Shown: in pieces, positions 48,321 to 59,275 of the stretch
Numbering within the stretch: position 1 is the stretch's first letter
How the letters are laid out: each line of letters opens with the position of its first letter
Source: Uranotaenia lowii
Taxonomy: Eukaryota > Arthropoda > Insecta > Diptera > Culicidae
Direction: 5' to 3'
Length of the DNA stretch: 64,000 nucleotides
Assembly: GCF_029784155.1 (NCBI RefSeq)
Contig: NC_073693.1
Location: forward strand, 314,193,304 to 314,257,303
The notes under the pieces: model-generated
Database searches by the model: none
The model's input: only the letters and a program-made list of their open reading frames with translations
What the model was told of the DNA's origin: nothing
Made by a program: the position numbers and the translations under genes

Positions 48321-49063
48321 GCTGCTACTGATTGTATATTTTGAATCGGGTTTCCGGTGAAAATGATAGATAAGCTTTGGAAGCGTAGATTTGTAAGTTG
48401 CTGCTGATTGTTTGTTTTGATTTGGCATTCGGGTGGAAATGTCGGATTGGCTTAGTCCAAGCAGATTTGAAAGGCTACTGCTGATTGTTTGTTTTGAATC
48501 GGCTTTCCGGTGGGAAAGACGGATTGGTTTTAGAAGCGGAGATTTTCAAGGATGCGGTTGCTGATTGATTGTTTTTGAATCTGTTTTCCATTTTAAAAGA
48601 CTGAGACTTAGGAAGCAGAGATTTGTAAAGCCTAGTTCACACTAGGCAACTTGAACTGTGATATTGTTTTGAGACAAACTTTGTTGTCTGTTGTTGTTGG
48701 AAATTTGAGACGGTTTCAGTGTCTCCAGAATAAAATGGGAGACATTGATACCTCTAGACCAACAGTCTTCTAATGTGGACTAGCCTTAAGGCTGCTGCTG
48801 ATTGTTTGTTATGATTCGGAATTCCGATGGTATAGACGGATTTGCCTGGGAAACACAGATTTGTAAGGCTGCTGTCGATGATGGATTGTTTAAAACCGGC
48901 CTTCCGGAGGAACCGCAACTTTTTCATGGCTGCTGCTGCTGATTGTTTGATTTGAATCCGGTGAAAAAGACGGATTGGCATAGGACGCGCAGATTTGTAA
49001 GGCAGCTGATGATTCTTTGTTTTGAATGGTAAAGAATTGGCATAGGAACCACAAATTTCAAAC
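48321..49063. repeat. ~78-bp tandem array, about eight units
   Basis: The unit runs GCTGCTGCTGATTGTTTG, then TTCCGGTGG, GACGGATTGGC and CAGATTTGTAAG. Units drift and the later ones are shortened. Removing the MITE at 48629-48786 restores CAGATTTGTAAGGCTGCTG perfectly. Many units are near multiples of three bases, so antisense frames stay open through the array (48754-49065), which need not mean coding. Confidence 0.85.
48629..48786. mobile_element. 158-bp MITE with TAA duplication
   Basis: Ends AGCCTAGTTCACACTAG on the left and complement of AGGCTAGTCCACATTAG on the right. TAA flanks both sides (48626-48628 and 48787-48789). The surrounding tandem unit is rejoined exactly when the element and one TAA are removed. 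The TAA duplication suggests PIF/Harbinger. Confidence 0.85.
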
Positions 49064-52000
49064 ATGTAAATATTACAACATTATGTAGTTAAAATTTAAT
49101 CATTTTCCATGAATGCATTGAAAAGTTATTCACTAATAAAAGTATACGATTTTTTTTTAACACAGTCCTTATTGCTTACAAATTAAAGATGTGTTTGACT
49201 AGCATATCACTAATATTTCAACCACTGACATTTCTGACATGACGCTTCGAACATAAAACCGATCAGTTTGGGGCTAATTGCGCGAAAAATCAGCAACCTA
49301 TTTTCCTGTTTAGCCCGATTGTAGAGGGGTGGCATTTTGCAACTGGAATTTCATTTAAAAACAAATATCGAGTTTCCCATTACTGTAATCAGTGCTTTAA
49401 CTCCACTCACTTATTCATATTTCAAGTGAATGTCAGGCTCACTGACAATCAAATTGGATCTCATGGCTGTTAACTGAAAAGTTAAAGACGCTTTTGCCAT
49501 GTTTCCGATGCGATTAGACAGCGTTCCATTATTTTGAACAATTTTTTTTTATTTTGAATTTTTAAAATTTTGTTGCAATATCTACATGTTTTAACTTTAT
49601 GCTTTATGAGTTCATAAGAGTTTGTGTTTGTGTTTGAAATTTCAATTTTTTATTAATATTTATATATTTTTTATGTTCTTACGTTTAGTGCTAATGTAAT
49701 GATAAATCCTACACCATCCGGAAATTGAGCCCATACGGTACGGTACGGAAATATTTTTGGGGTTGCCTAATCAATTGAACATACATGTTGCTGCTTTTCA
49801 CTTTTCACTTCTAACACCGACCTCATAGCACATTTTAACTATTGTGTTAAGGATAAGTTTCAAAGCCTCTTATTTACCTTCCAAACTTAGTTTTAATCAC
49901 TATACACTCTATGTGAAAATAGCAAGTGTTTATGTAATTCGATGTCATTTCAATGTATATGTTCAAATAAATTTACAACACTCAAAAGAATTCTAGCTGT
50001 TTTGTTTCCTTTTATGTTTCGTATCGTAACTGAAAGAACTTTGCACATGAACGCTACGTGAAAATGTACATGGATTCTTGCCACCATGAAAATCACGTGG
50101 ACCTTAAAAAACATCAGAATAATTTATTAACGAATATAAAACAAAATATCACTATTCACGTGAAATCTGCCTTTCCATCACCTAGAATTTCCTTTTTGAT
50201 AGATCCAACTGTTGGACCCATACCATACTGAATTATGTAATCTTTCGCATAGATTTTACGTGAATAAGTTATTCAGCGCTAGCAGAGTGTCTTTATTTTG
50301 GTAGCAAACGGCGATCTGAATTTCACGTTCGGATCAAGTGATTTTGGATAGACTTATTGACAACGCAGTTGAAATCCGAAGTTTTCGCGCTGGTGATTCG
50401 CAACCTTGCCAACTAGCGACGATGAAATATTCACCAAACACCTCGGCAATCGAAAACCCTTTCTATTGTTTGGTTCAGACACGTGGAAGATGTTTGATAG
50501 ATGTCTGGTCAACATCCGATGTCGTCAGTGATATTGCCGTCGCTGGGGTTAGCGAAAACTCCGGTTTGGGGGTTCGGCGACAATATAAGTAAGTAATTCA
50601 AGTGAGTCAAGTAAAAATTCATGTAATGAGCGCTTACATGAAAACCCAGGTGAATTCAACGTTTCTTTTCGGTTGGGTAAATGGGTATCATGGAAATTAG
50701 TGCGTTAAATGAGTGTGATGTGTTAGATGTGTTCAATGAGCACTTTTCAATAGGTGTGTTTGGTGGGTGTAATTTTCTGGTTTGGATCATAGTTTAAACG
50801 ATGTTTGGTAACGGCAATGCGTTCGCATCTAGCGTAACACCCCTAGATCACGATCTGCTGGAAAACACTGTGTTGTGAGTATTATCTCTCGAGAGGTTCT
50901 TGGCCAAATTGTTGTTCCTTATCCAGAAAAAACGAAAATTTCAGCCTCATGTTGTTTATGGAGGAAATTTTTACTTTAGTTATGATAAAGAAAAATATCT
51001 AAAAATAACTCAGAATTGGTAACTAGCGACGTCTCAAAATTTAATCCCAGTTTGATGAAGCTTTTGTCACGTACCGGTAAGAAAATAGGCACCTGAAAGT
51101 GTACGACCGTTCAATGAATTTTTCCAACGGTTGAGCCCGGAAGTACGATATTGGCTGCTCAATCCATCATCAGGCGAGCTTTCACGCTGAAGCCCTTACA
51201 CTTAATTCGGCTTAGAAAGCTTCTTGGTTGGCCGCACACCGGCTAGAAAGCAGCTCAAAACTAGCCAACCGGCTGCCTTTATGACCCGTCATGTTCCACG
51301 GACTGCCGCCATGCCATTTTACGACCCTGCTTTCTGCTGGCTCTAGCATCATGGGTGATGCCATTTTTGTTGAGTTTTATTTTTTCACGACAAGGACATT
51401 TTCCGTGAAGAAGTGAGTAGTTAAAGCCTGAAGAGGGGAAGCAAAACTGCTCGTAAAATGGACCTGGCTAGGCAAGTGCGAGCGAAATGAGAAACTCCAC
51501 GGCCATTAAAGCCAATGAGCGCTACAAATGACCGACCGCTTCCTGGCCACTGCACTGCACTGGCTGGACACCCCTTCGAGGTACTTTCTTCCTCCCGTAG
51601 AGAGTTGTGCTAGAATGATCTGCCATCAGCCAACCAATTGAGATAAGGATTACCCCCCATCGTCTTTCGTCGTCATGGTTCTCGTCGCCCTCGTCATCGT
51701 CCTCGGGAGAAATGGAAAAGTTAATTTTGAAGAGCACGAGATTTAATGATTCCCTGATTCATGGGGCTTGGGCGTACTAGTAGCGAGAAGAATTAGCTTT
51801 TTGTGCAATAACATGAAAACTGCAGCGGTGCTGCATTCAAGAAGGTTGACTATAAGTGGGGAAGTTTTCCCTTGTGAAAAAGAAAGATAGAGAACAAGTG
51901 TAGGAGAAATATTTTTGAAGCACTTTTATGTTTAGAAAAATGATAAATTTTTTATGTTAAGTTGTAATTTTTTAAACAATGGGTTCGATATATAAGCTTT

Positions 52001-52364
52001 TTTTTTCAATTTTCTTCGTCTAAAGACATTTTGTTTCAAATACAAATGGCCATTGAACCATTGCCTTAGGAACGGGGAGGAAAAGGGATTTGGGGATTAA
52101 GCTCCCCCCCTCATCATGATAGCCCAGGAAAATCAAGCGAAGTTTTCTACTTTACATTCCAAAATTTAAATTCTCAAGCACATTTCGATAATCCACTTAG
52201 GTTATTTAAGAATAACAATTTTCACGCAGAACTGATTACAAAATCTCGAAAACTTATCCCAGGTTCAGTATTTTGCTGGAAATTTTCAAAATATTATGTC
52301 TTATTTATAGAAATTCGGATTCTGCATCCAGTTTAGGATTCTTGATTTTCAATTCGAATTATCA
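49064..52364. other. unassigned stretch
   Basis: ACGTGAA motifs cluster at 50055-50270 but no element ends could be set. 51020-51760 is GC-balanced with short frames only. No gene recognised. Confidence 0.4.
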
Positions 52365-52727
52365 TCTTATATATAAAAATGGAGACGTTTTCTTTTTAAC
52401 ACCATCACGTTTAAACGGACGGTCGGAATGAAGTGAAATTTGGTATCCGAGGGTTTTTCGGGTCAAAGATGGTTTGTATAATAGTTTCAAGAATCTCACT
52501 TTTATGGAAGGGGGGCTTCTATACAAAATCAATTTCAAATGGTACATTAGTCGATCAATTTAAATACGATTAACAAAAAAAAAACAGAAATAATCAAACA
52601 AACAATTTAAATTCATTTCACAAAATTTATTCACAAGCACGAATAAGTTAAGAACGTGTAGATGTGGTTAAACAGTTATAACGATTTATTTATTAAAAGG
52701 TAAAACAAAGTTTACCGGGTCAGCTAG
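52365..52727 (+). mobile_element. short Helitron-like element, 363 bp
   Basis: Starts TCTTATATATAAAAATGG after A and ends GGGTCAGCTAG before T. The hairpin GGTAAA-ACAAAG-TTTACC lies about 7 bp before CTAG. Same terminal design as 13333-14758 and 35781-37146, opposite strand. Interior non-coding. Confidence 0.78.
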
Positions 52728-53179
52728 TAGAAAATTAAGGTTATAAAAACAGATTCAAATATTGTTTCGCGTTTCAACATTTGATTCACGATACTCTAAA
52801 ATCATGTGCATTTTCAATATTGTGATAATAAATTTCCAATTATAAAAAAAAAATATAAATTTTTGTTTCTTATTCAGAATCGAAGTTTTTGAACTTAATT
52901 TTTATGCAGAATTCAAACGCTACGAAGCTTAAAAATGGCCAATCAGAATTGAAAACTTAGAGTCATCATTAGAAATTCATATTTTTATTCGGATTCACTA
53001 ATCAAACATTTGAAATTTTAATTTTTTTTTTTAAATCTCCCCAATGAAAGAAGAAAGACGTCTTAAACCATCAAAGAAACATTTGCCTTATACAAATCTG
53101 CTCCCATGAAAATTTGGTTCCATTTTCTCGATTAATATTCAAAATATTTAAAAATAATTATGTGTGACCCCCTTTCCAC

Positions 53180-54187
53180 TCAAGTTTCAGGTCTCAATTC
53201 ATCAGAGAAACATTCCATGCATTCAAATACACTCCCATGCCAATTTCTATATCATTTGCTCGACTACATGACTGTTCCCATATCACATTTGGTTGCTTTT
53301 ATAAGATGAGTTCTTGGTTTATGCAAAACAATTGTATGAGAGCTCTCCTCTTCCTTAACTTTACCCTCAATTGAAGGAAAATGGAGTCTCAAATAAGCAT
53401 ATAACCAGTTCTCGTATCCAAATGCCCTCCCATGTCAAATTTGGTTCTATTTGCTCTATTTGTTCTCAAGTTATGCGAAAAATTTCATGGGAGCACCCTC
53501 CCCCCTTAATTTTTTTCCTCTGGAAGAACGGAGGGTTTTCAAAATATCATAGAAACATCTCTGATATTCAAATACCTTCCCACGGTAAATTTCGTTCGTT
53601 CCATTTTATTGAGACAATTTCTAGATATGCTGAAATTTTTTAAAGAGCCCCCACCTAAGTTTATTTTTCCTCACTGGATGAAGGGAGGGGTACCCTTTCA
53701 AGCCAAATTTGGTTCGATTTGCTCAAATAGTTCTCAAGTTATGCAATATAAAAGATATGTAAGTCCCCTCCCCCTTTCTCATACTTCCACTGGGAAAAGG
53801 GAAGGATCTGAAATAATCATTAAAACATTTCTCGTATACCAATACCCTCCCTTGCAAAATTTGGTTCGATTTGCTCCATTAGTTCTCGAGTTTAGTAAAA
53901 AAAATGTAAAATAGCCCCCTCTCCTTCTTCTATTTTCCCATGGTAAGGAGGAAGGGGTTCCAAAAATTCATGGAAAGATTCCTTAACATCGAATACCCTC
54001 CCATGAAAAATTTTAGTTTAATTTGCATGATCGGTTTTCGAGATATGCAAACTTTTATTTGAGAGAACCCGTTACCCCTTCCAGTAAGAGGAAGGGGTAA
54101 AGTTAATGGCTTCAATAGTTTCCGAGCCTATAGGGAGTAGACAGACAGACAAACAGACAGACAGAAATCCTTGTTTATATAAATAGA
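53180..54187 (-). mobile_element. Helitron-like 5' part with long tandem repeats
   Basis: The minus-strand start TCTATTTATATAAACAAGG lies at 54187, followed by a (GACA)n-like tract (54140-54166). Five to six diverged units of about 150-170 bp follow. Each has CCCTCCCATG, AAATTTGGTTCGATTTGCTC and AGTTCTCGAGTTATGCAAA, then a C-rich or G-rich block. The CTAG end is not found, so the copy is truncated. Confidence 0.65.
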
Positions 54188-54400
54188 TTTTGATTCAGAG
54201 TCCAATTAGCTTTAAAATCAAAGAACAAAAATATCAAGTTGACTATTTTGTCGAGGAATGGAGATCACAAAAGATCGCGATTTATAGTTTTGATTGTTAT
54301 TTTCAATTTCCAAATTTCAAATTATTTTTAATTTGCAATTTTTTTTGTGAAAAAACCTGAATGTGTTATTTGAGGGTTCGACTGCATTTTTATTGAAATT

Positions 54401-55330
54401 TATTTTTTACGCAAATCAGTCCAAGCTTTTTTATGACACGAGTTTTTATTATTTCATACCCGACGTTTCGGTGTTGTATGACACCATTTTCAGGGGTTCT
54501 ACAAATTATAAAATACAAAAATGTGTGATGTTTTGTTATATCGAAATAATCTAACCCTACTTACAAATAGTCGCTGTGTCTTGCTCTTGTAAAAGCGTAC
54601 TGTTTTAGATACCGATAATCGAATAGTTTCACTGTAAATGGAGTTTTGTTTTTAATTTAGATAATCCATCAAACAAATAAAGGAGTCTGCTATTTGAAAT
54701 TTTTAAATTTGAAAATCTCACCAAATATCGAGACAACACTCAGCCGTTACTTTCAGGTGGCGGAACTCTGTGAAATCATATCTTCTTCGGTTCCCCTCGG
54801 CGCGTTATCGTTTTCAATATTTTTGACAGATGGCGTATTTGGTTTCTTGTAGTTATGTTTGTTTAGAATATCAAGACCTGAAGAAAAGATGGAGTTCAAG
54901 TTCTTAGTATCCGTTCGCTGGTTGACGCGCCGAGGGGAACCGAAGAAGATATGATTTCACAGAGTTCTGCCGCCTAAAAGTTACGGCTAAGTGTTGTCTC
55001 GATGTTTGGTGAGATTTTCAAATTTAAAAATTTCAAATAACAGACTTCTTTATTTGTTTGATGGATTATCTAAATTAAAAACAAAACTTCATTTACAGTG
55101 AAATTATTCGATTATCGGTATCTAAAACAGTACGTTTTTACAAAAGCAAGACACAGCGACTATTTGTAAGTAGGGTTAGATTAATTCGATATAACAAAAC
55201 ATCACACATTTTTGTAATTTATAATTTGTAGAACCCCTGAAGATGGTGTCAAACAACACCGAAACGTCGGGTATGAAATAATACAAACTAGTGTCATAAA
55301 AAAGCTTGGACTGATTTGCCGTAAAAAATA
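54401..55330. mobile_element. inverted repeat, ~405-bp arms, Penelope-like?
   Basis: The arms at 54401-54805 and 54925-55330 are inverted copies with few differences, around a 119-bp spacer. The arms contain CACCGAAACGTCGGGTATGA, a phrase I associate with Penelope-like and some other retroelements. No reverse transcriptase is present. The arrangement could be an inverted pair of pLTR-like terminal sequences. Assignment to Penelope is inference. Confidence 0.85.
55233..55272 (+). ncRNA. hammerhead-ribozyme-like motif
   Basis: In order: ACCC, core CTGAAGA (55237-55243), a hairpin GGTGT...ACACC (55245-55260) as stem II, core GAAAC (55261-55265), GTC, then GGGT, which can pair with ACCC as stem I. 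ACGT between the core and the GTC is self-complementary, so stem III would be only 2 bp alone but 4 bp between two molecules. The inverted arm at 54465-54493 has CTGAAAA, breaking the core. Activity is untested. Confidence 0.55.
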
Positions 55331-56104
55331 AACAAAAACTTGAATTTTTATGAAAAAAAACATCTACAGGACTTTAGTTATGTAGCTTATTTTGTAAAAA
55401 TATTTCCTAATAAAAAGTCTTGGAATCTTCTATTTCAAATGAAATCTAATTACCAACATAAAATTCTATGCCATTGCAATTCAGTATAAATTGTTGTAAG
55501 GTATTTAATACTTTTTAGGTGCTTTTTTACAGATAAAAGGATAAAAGAACGCGATCTGTTTTGCCCCCCTTTACTCCTATGAAGAAGATGTCGTTTTATA
55601 AAATAATTACTTTAGGACTCACTTAGGAGCCGATCGATTTTAACATAATGAATATCAATTTAAGCTTAAAAATGGACTCAAACACTCCCAAAGTTTCAGA
55701 TCGTTCGTCTGATTTTTTGAATAGTAATAAATCTTTTCAAAAAGTAAACTGAGATAAATATCTTTTTCATCAAAGTGGGATTATTTGTAATGAATGTAAC
55801 CTATGTAGCATTTCATCAATCTTCTAGAAACATTAATTTCACATTGAAAGCTTTCCCAACAATTTTCCGGCTCAAAAACTGTTTTGATCAAATTAAGTAT
55901 CACGAAGTTATGACTTTTCATTTTTCTGAATTATAAGGGCCAAATAAAGTTTCTCCCAAAAATCTCTTGTCGAGTTCGATGGCAGTTTGAATTTCTGAGA
56001 AAATTGCACATGATAAGTAATATTTAGGGTCTTCCAACCTTCGACTCTTTTTTTTGGGATTTAGGGTCGTAGTTTTGCTATTGTACAATATTTTGACAAT
56101 ATTA
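55331..56104. other. unassigned AT-rich stretch
   Basis: No frames above 65 codons and no clear repeats. Confidence 0.5.
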
Positions 56105-56369
56105 GGCCGGAACAAATTTCAAATCCTTCTTTTGTCACTCGGAGTTGGAACATCGCGAGGGGGGACAATAAAAAATAATGCAAAAAACAAATAAATTGGA
56201 ATAAATTGCACAAAAGCTTGTATACATCAAAATTCCATATTATATCATTGCACAAAACCTATAAATCAAGTAATTTTTTATCGAAAAATTCAATAAAATC
56301 AAGAAAACACATGGTGAAATAACTTCTATCTTCTAAAATTAGTTTTTTGGTCTTGTAATCTTTCGGATA

Positions 56370-57672
56370 AAGTCTGCTTCATTTAATATTGGAACACAAA
56401 CAATTGCGTGTAGTTCAGTCATTTATTAACGAATTCATAATTTGTTTTTCATACAAATGTAGCATTTTCTTTACTCTTTCATAAAAAAAAATTAAAAAAT
56501 TATTCATTGCTGTTTCGAAGAAATTCTCGTACTTTTCCCGTAATATGGCACATTAGGCGGCGCACACCCTTTTCGTCCACCGTTTTGGCGATTTGATTCC
56601 ACCAGTTCTTCATTTGAGTCATGTTCCTAACAAGTTTTCCCTTTGCCTTAAGCCTCCGCTTCGTGATTGCCCAGTATTTCTCTATCGGCCGGAACTGGGG
56701 GCAGTTTGGGGGGTTGAGGTCCTTCGGTATTACGCTGACCCCGTTCGTTGCGTACCATTCCATAACCGTTTTGCTGTAATGGCAGCTTGCGAGGTCCGGC
56801 CAAAACATTACTGGACGGTCGTGGGCACGAATAAACGGCAGAATCCGTTTCTGTAGGCACTCTTTTTTGTAGACTTCTGATGTCATTGTCTTGTCAGTGA
56901 GAAAGACTTTGGTTTTCTGTCCACAACTGCATATCCCCTGCCAAATCATGTACTTGCGGGCGAATTTATCCGCAAACACGAACTTAAATTTTGCAGGTAC
57001 ATCCCCCCAAGCCGTCGCCAAATAAAATTTTTGACCTGGGATTTGCCCAAAGTCCGCCTTCACGTAGGTCTCATCGTCCATCAGAATACATCCGTCGAAC
57101 TTGGTCAGCACTTGGTCGTACAGCTTTCGAGCACGGATTCTGGCCACATTGTTCTGCTTCAGCGTCCGATTTGGCTGTTTGCTGGCTCGGAATGACCTTA
57201 TTCCTTCCCGGAGACGAATTCGTCGCACCGTACTGTGAGCGGCCTGGAACTTATTGGCCAAATCGCGGTCTGAAAGATTGGGATTCCTCTTGACGGCCTT
57301 GATGACTTTCCCACGCAGTTTCCGGTCGACAGTTCCACTCCGACGCTTCGAATGCGGCTTCCGAGCCGTCGTCAATGTTTCCTTGTACTGCTTGATAACA
57401 CGCCATACGGTATTTCTGGGCATTTTAAGCTGTTTAGCTAGCTTAGATGCCGACAACAATGGATTTTCAAGAAAACTGTGCACAATTTGATCTCTCCGTT
57501 CGGCTTCCATGGCGGTTGTTTACAAAATGCTATCGTTTGGTGTTATGACATAAATACATGGTGAAAGGTAATGAATTTCCCGACACGTGGGTGAAAAAAG
57601 TTTCCAAATCCGTCCACTAGGAGCGCCACAATGAGCAAAAGAATTTGTTCCAATATTAAATGAAGCAGACTG
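56370..57672 (-). mobile_element. DD37E mariner element, intact, 1.3 kb
   Basis: Terminal repeats AGTCTGCTTCATTTAATATT occur at the left end (from 56371) and, inverted, at the right (to 57671), continuing as GGAACA. TA precedes the left end; on the right the expected TA reads AA or GA, so one duplication is changed. It belongs to a different subfamily from the 22469 element because the ends are unrelated. Confidence 0.92.
56500..57510 (-). CDS. DD37E mariner transposase, apparently intact
   Basis: This 336-aa nuclear enzyme should bind the element ends, cut them out and insert them at TA. Two helix-turn-helix segments fill about residues 1-110 (LSASKLAKQLKMPRNTVWR; LSDRDLANKFQAAHSTVRR). The catalytic residues are all present: Asp in LMDDETYVKADF (145-146), Asp239 in FWPDLASCHY, and Glu277 in FRPIEKYWA. 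Exactly 37 residues separate the last two. The length is normal for the family and no stop or frameshift interrupts it. The start Met is the first in frame, about 160 bp inside the terminal repeat. It is the best candidate here for an active transposase. Confidence 0.95.
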   Translation of the reverse strand: MEAERRDQIVHSFLENPLLSASKLAKQLKMPRNTVWRVIKQYKETLTTARKPHSKRRSGTVDRKLRGKVIKAVKRNPNLSDRDLANKFQAAHSTVRRIRLREGIRSFRASKQPNRTLKQNNVARIRARKLYDQVLTKFDGCILMDDETYVKADFGQIPGQKFYLATAWGDVPAKFKFVFADKFARKYMIWQGICSCGQKTKVFLTDKTMTSEVYKKECLQKRILPFIRAHDRPVMFWPDLASCHYSKTVMEWYATNGVSVIPKDLNPPNCPQFRPIEKYWAITKRRLKAKGKLVRNMTQMKNWWNQIAKTVDEKGVRRLMCHITGKVREFLRNSNE

Positions 57673-57860
57673 AATTTTTTATTGAAATTTCTTTGAAATA
57701 CTTAAAACTTTATTTATTCCCCCCTTCAGGGTTTTTTTTTGGAAATTTCGAAGGGGGGGGGGGGGGGTGACAAAAGAAGAAATTTATATTTGTTCCAGCC
57801 TTATTATCGAAATCAAGGGGTCCGCTGTTGATATGAATTATTATTATAATTTTTTTTAAA

Positions 57861-58132
57861 TAATAAAATGTTGATTGAATGGTCGGTCACGGAGTTGCAA
57901 TCATTGGCAATGTGGAACTTGTTCTACTGAGCCACGCCTGCGACTGTGGAGTTCGAAATGCATTAAAGTGATTTTAATAGTAAAGTTGTTGAACGCCGTA
58001 TAAAAATATGATTTGTTTTAATTAACAAGATAAAAACTTAATATGAAGCATTTTCGAATTTCATAGTTTAAGGTGGATGTGAGTAGTCAACCAAGCTAAG
58101 CTAAGCTAATAAAATGTTGATTGAATGGTCGG
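57861..58132. repeat. 220-bp insertion between 26-bp direct repeats
   Basis: The same 26 bp, from TAATAAAATG to GAATGGTCGG, stands at 57861-57886 and 58107-58132 with no mismatch. Between them, next to the left copy, is a tRNA-like sequence on the minus strand (A-box-like TGGCTCAGTAGA, weak B-box GATTGCAACTCC). Next to the right copy are three AAGCT units. It looks like a SINE with a long target duplication. Confidence 0.75.
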
Positions 58133-59273
58133 GGTAAAGAAATTCTTCATAGATCTGATAAAAAAAATAGTCCCTTAAAGTCAAAGCAGTTTGAGTGGCT
58201 TTGACGCTTTTCAGACATTTGAAGTTGCTCGACTTTCATACATACATATGTTTTTTCTTAACTTGTTGATTTTAAAACTTAAATTTTAAGATTTTTAGAT
58301 AGAAACAATATATTCATGAAAATATGAAGTGTCTTTGAACTAAGGTTGAATTTTTAAAAATCTTCATGGAGTGCATAATAGATGTAAATTCTGAGTGGGA
58401 AACAATTAATTAGAGCACAGAAATTACTAAAACTACTAGTCAAACGTAAACATTCGCTTTTTCAGCAAAATAATATGTTATATTAAAAGACAATTCGTGT
58501 TTTTTTCCAGTTGTGTGTAATCAATGAACGTGTTCAATTTTGTATGGAAATTTGTATGGAAGAAAACATATTTTCATATGAAATCATCCAGGAAACTCAA
58601 ATAAGCTTGAAATGAAGTTAGTCTTTGATTAGTGATTTTAGCTATTCTTAAGTTTCATATTTTGCCAACAGAAGAAGCAAAAAATTTCATGAAAAAAGGT
58701 TTAACCATTTCAAAATGAAAAATAAAATTGGAATTTATTGAAAAGTATTGTTACTTACATAGCAGGCTGTGCTTGCTGGAGCTTTGAATAATTTCATGAC
58801 ATGTTTTTGCGAAGGTTTTATAACTCAACTAATTCATTGGCAATGCAAAGCAGTTTATAACGATTTTTTCATTTTCATCATACGGTTGAACAGCTTTCAA
58901 ATAAGCAATCAAAAACACTGAAATTTAAAAATATTTATTTTGGGTTTTTTGTGTGACATCGAATATCATTTCAGGGGTGCAAGCTAGGTTTGGTTTTAGT
59001 TCACATGAAATATATAAAAAGAAACAAAAATTATTTCGAAATAAAAAAATAAGTTTTTTCCAATTTTTAGTAGGGATTTTTGAATGAAAATTTTCATTTC
59101 CCATACAAACCTCCATAAAAATCAAAACACGTTGCGCTAATTCAGGACTGAATGAATTGCTTCCAAAAATTTTATTACTACTTGTGGCAGTTAAAAGCAA
59201 CCAAACAATGTTTTGAGAAGTATACAAATTAATAAATTTGAAATTTCCTTACAAATCTTGCAGCGGACTTATG
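58133..59273. other. unassigned AT-rich stretch
   Basis: One 100-codon minus frame (58925-59227) without recognised domain. Nothing else seen. Confidence 0.45.
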
Positions 59274-59275
59274 TA

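Larger units (their letters stand above)
56105..57800. mobile_element. GGCCGGAACAAAT MITE carrying a nested mariner
   Basis: Left end GGCCGGAACAAATTTCAAA, right end complement of GGCTGGAACAAATATAAAT, with TTA on both sides (56102-56104, 57801-57803). Its own sequence, 56105-56369 plus 57673-57800, aligns in inverse orientation with 24312-24704. A G run (57756-57769) lies near the right end. TTA duplication suggests PIF/Harbinger; no such transposase is present. Confidence 0.85.

Noticed and set aside
48754..49065. Repeat protein encoded antisense to the tandem array
   Set aside because: Open frame follows from unit lengths near multiples of three; units contain indels and a MITE, and no start context or conservation is visible.
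50055..50270. Element defined by repeated ACGTGAA motifs
   Set aside because: Four or so short motifs with irregular spacing and no inverted ends or duplication.
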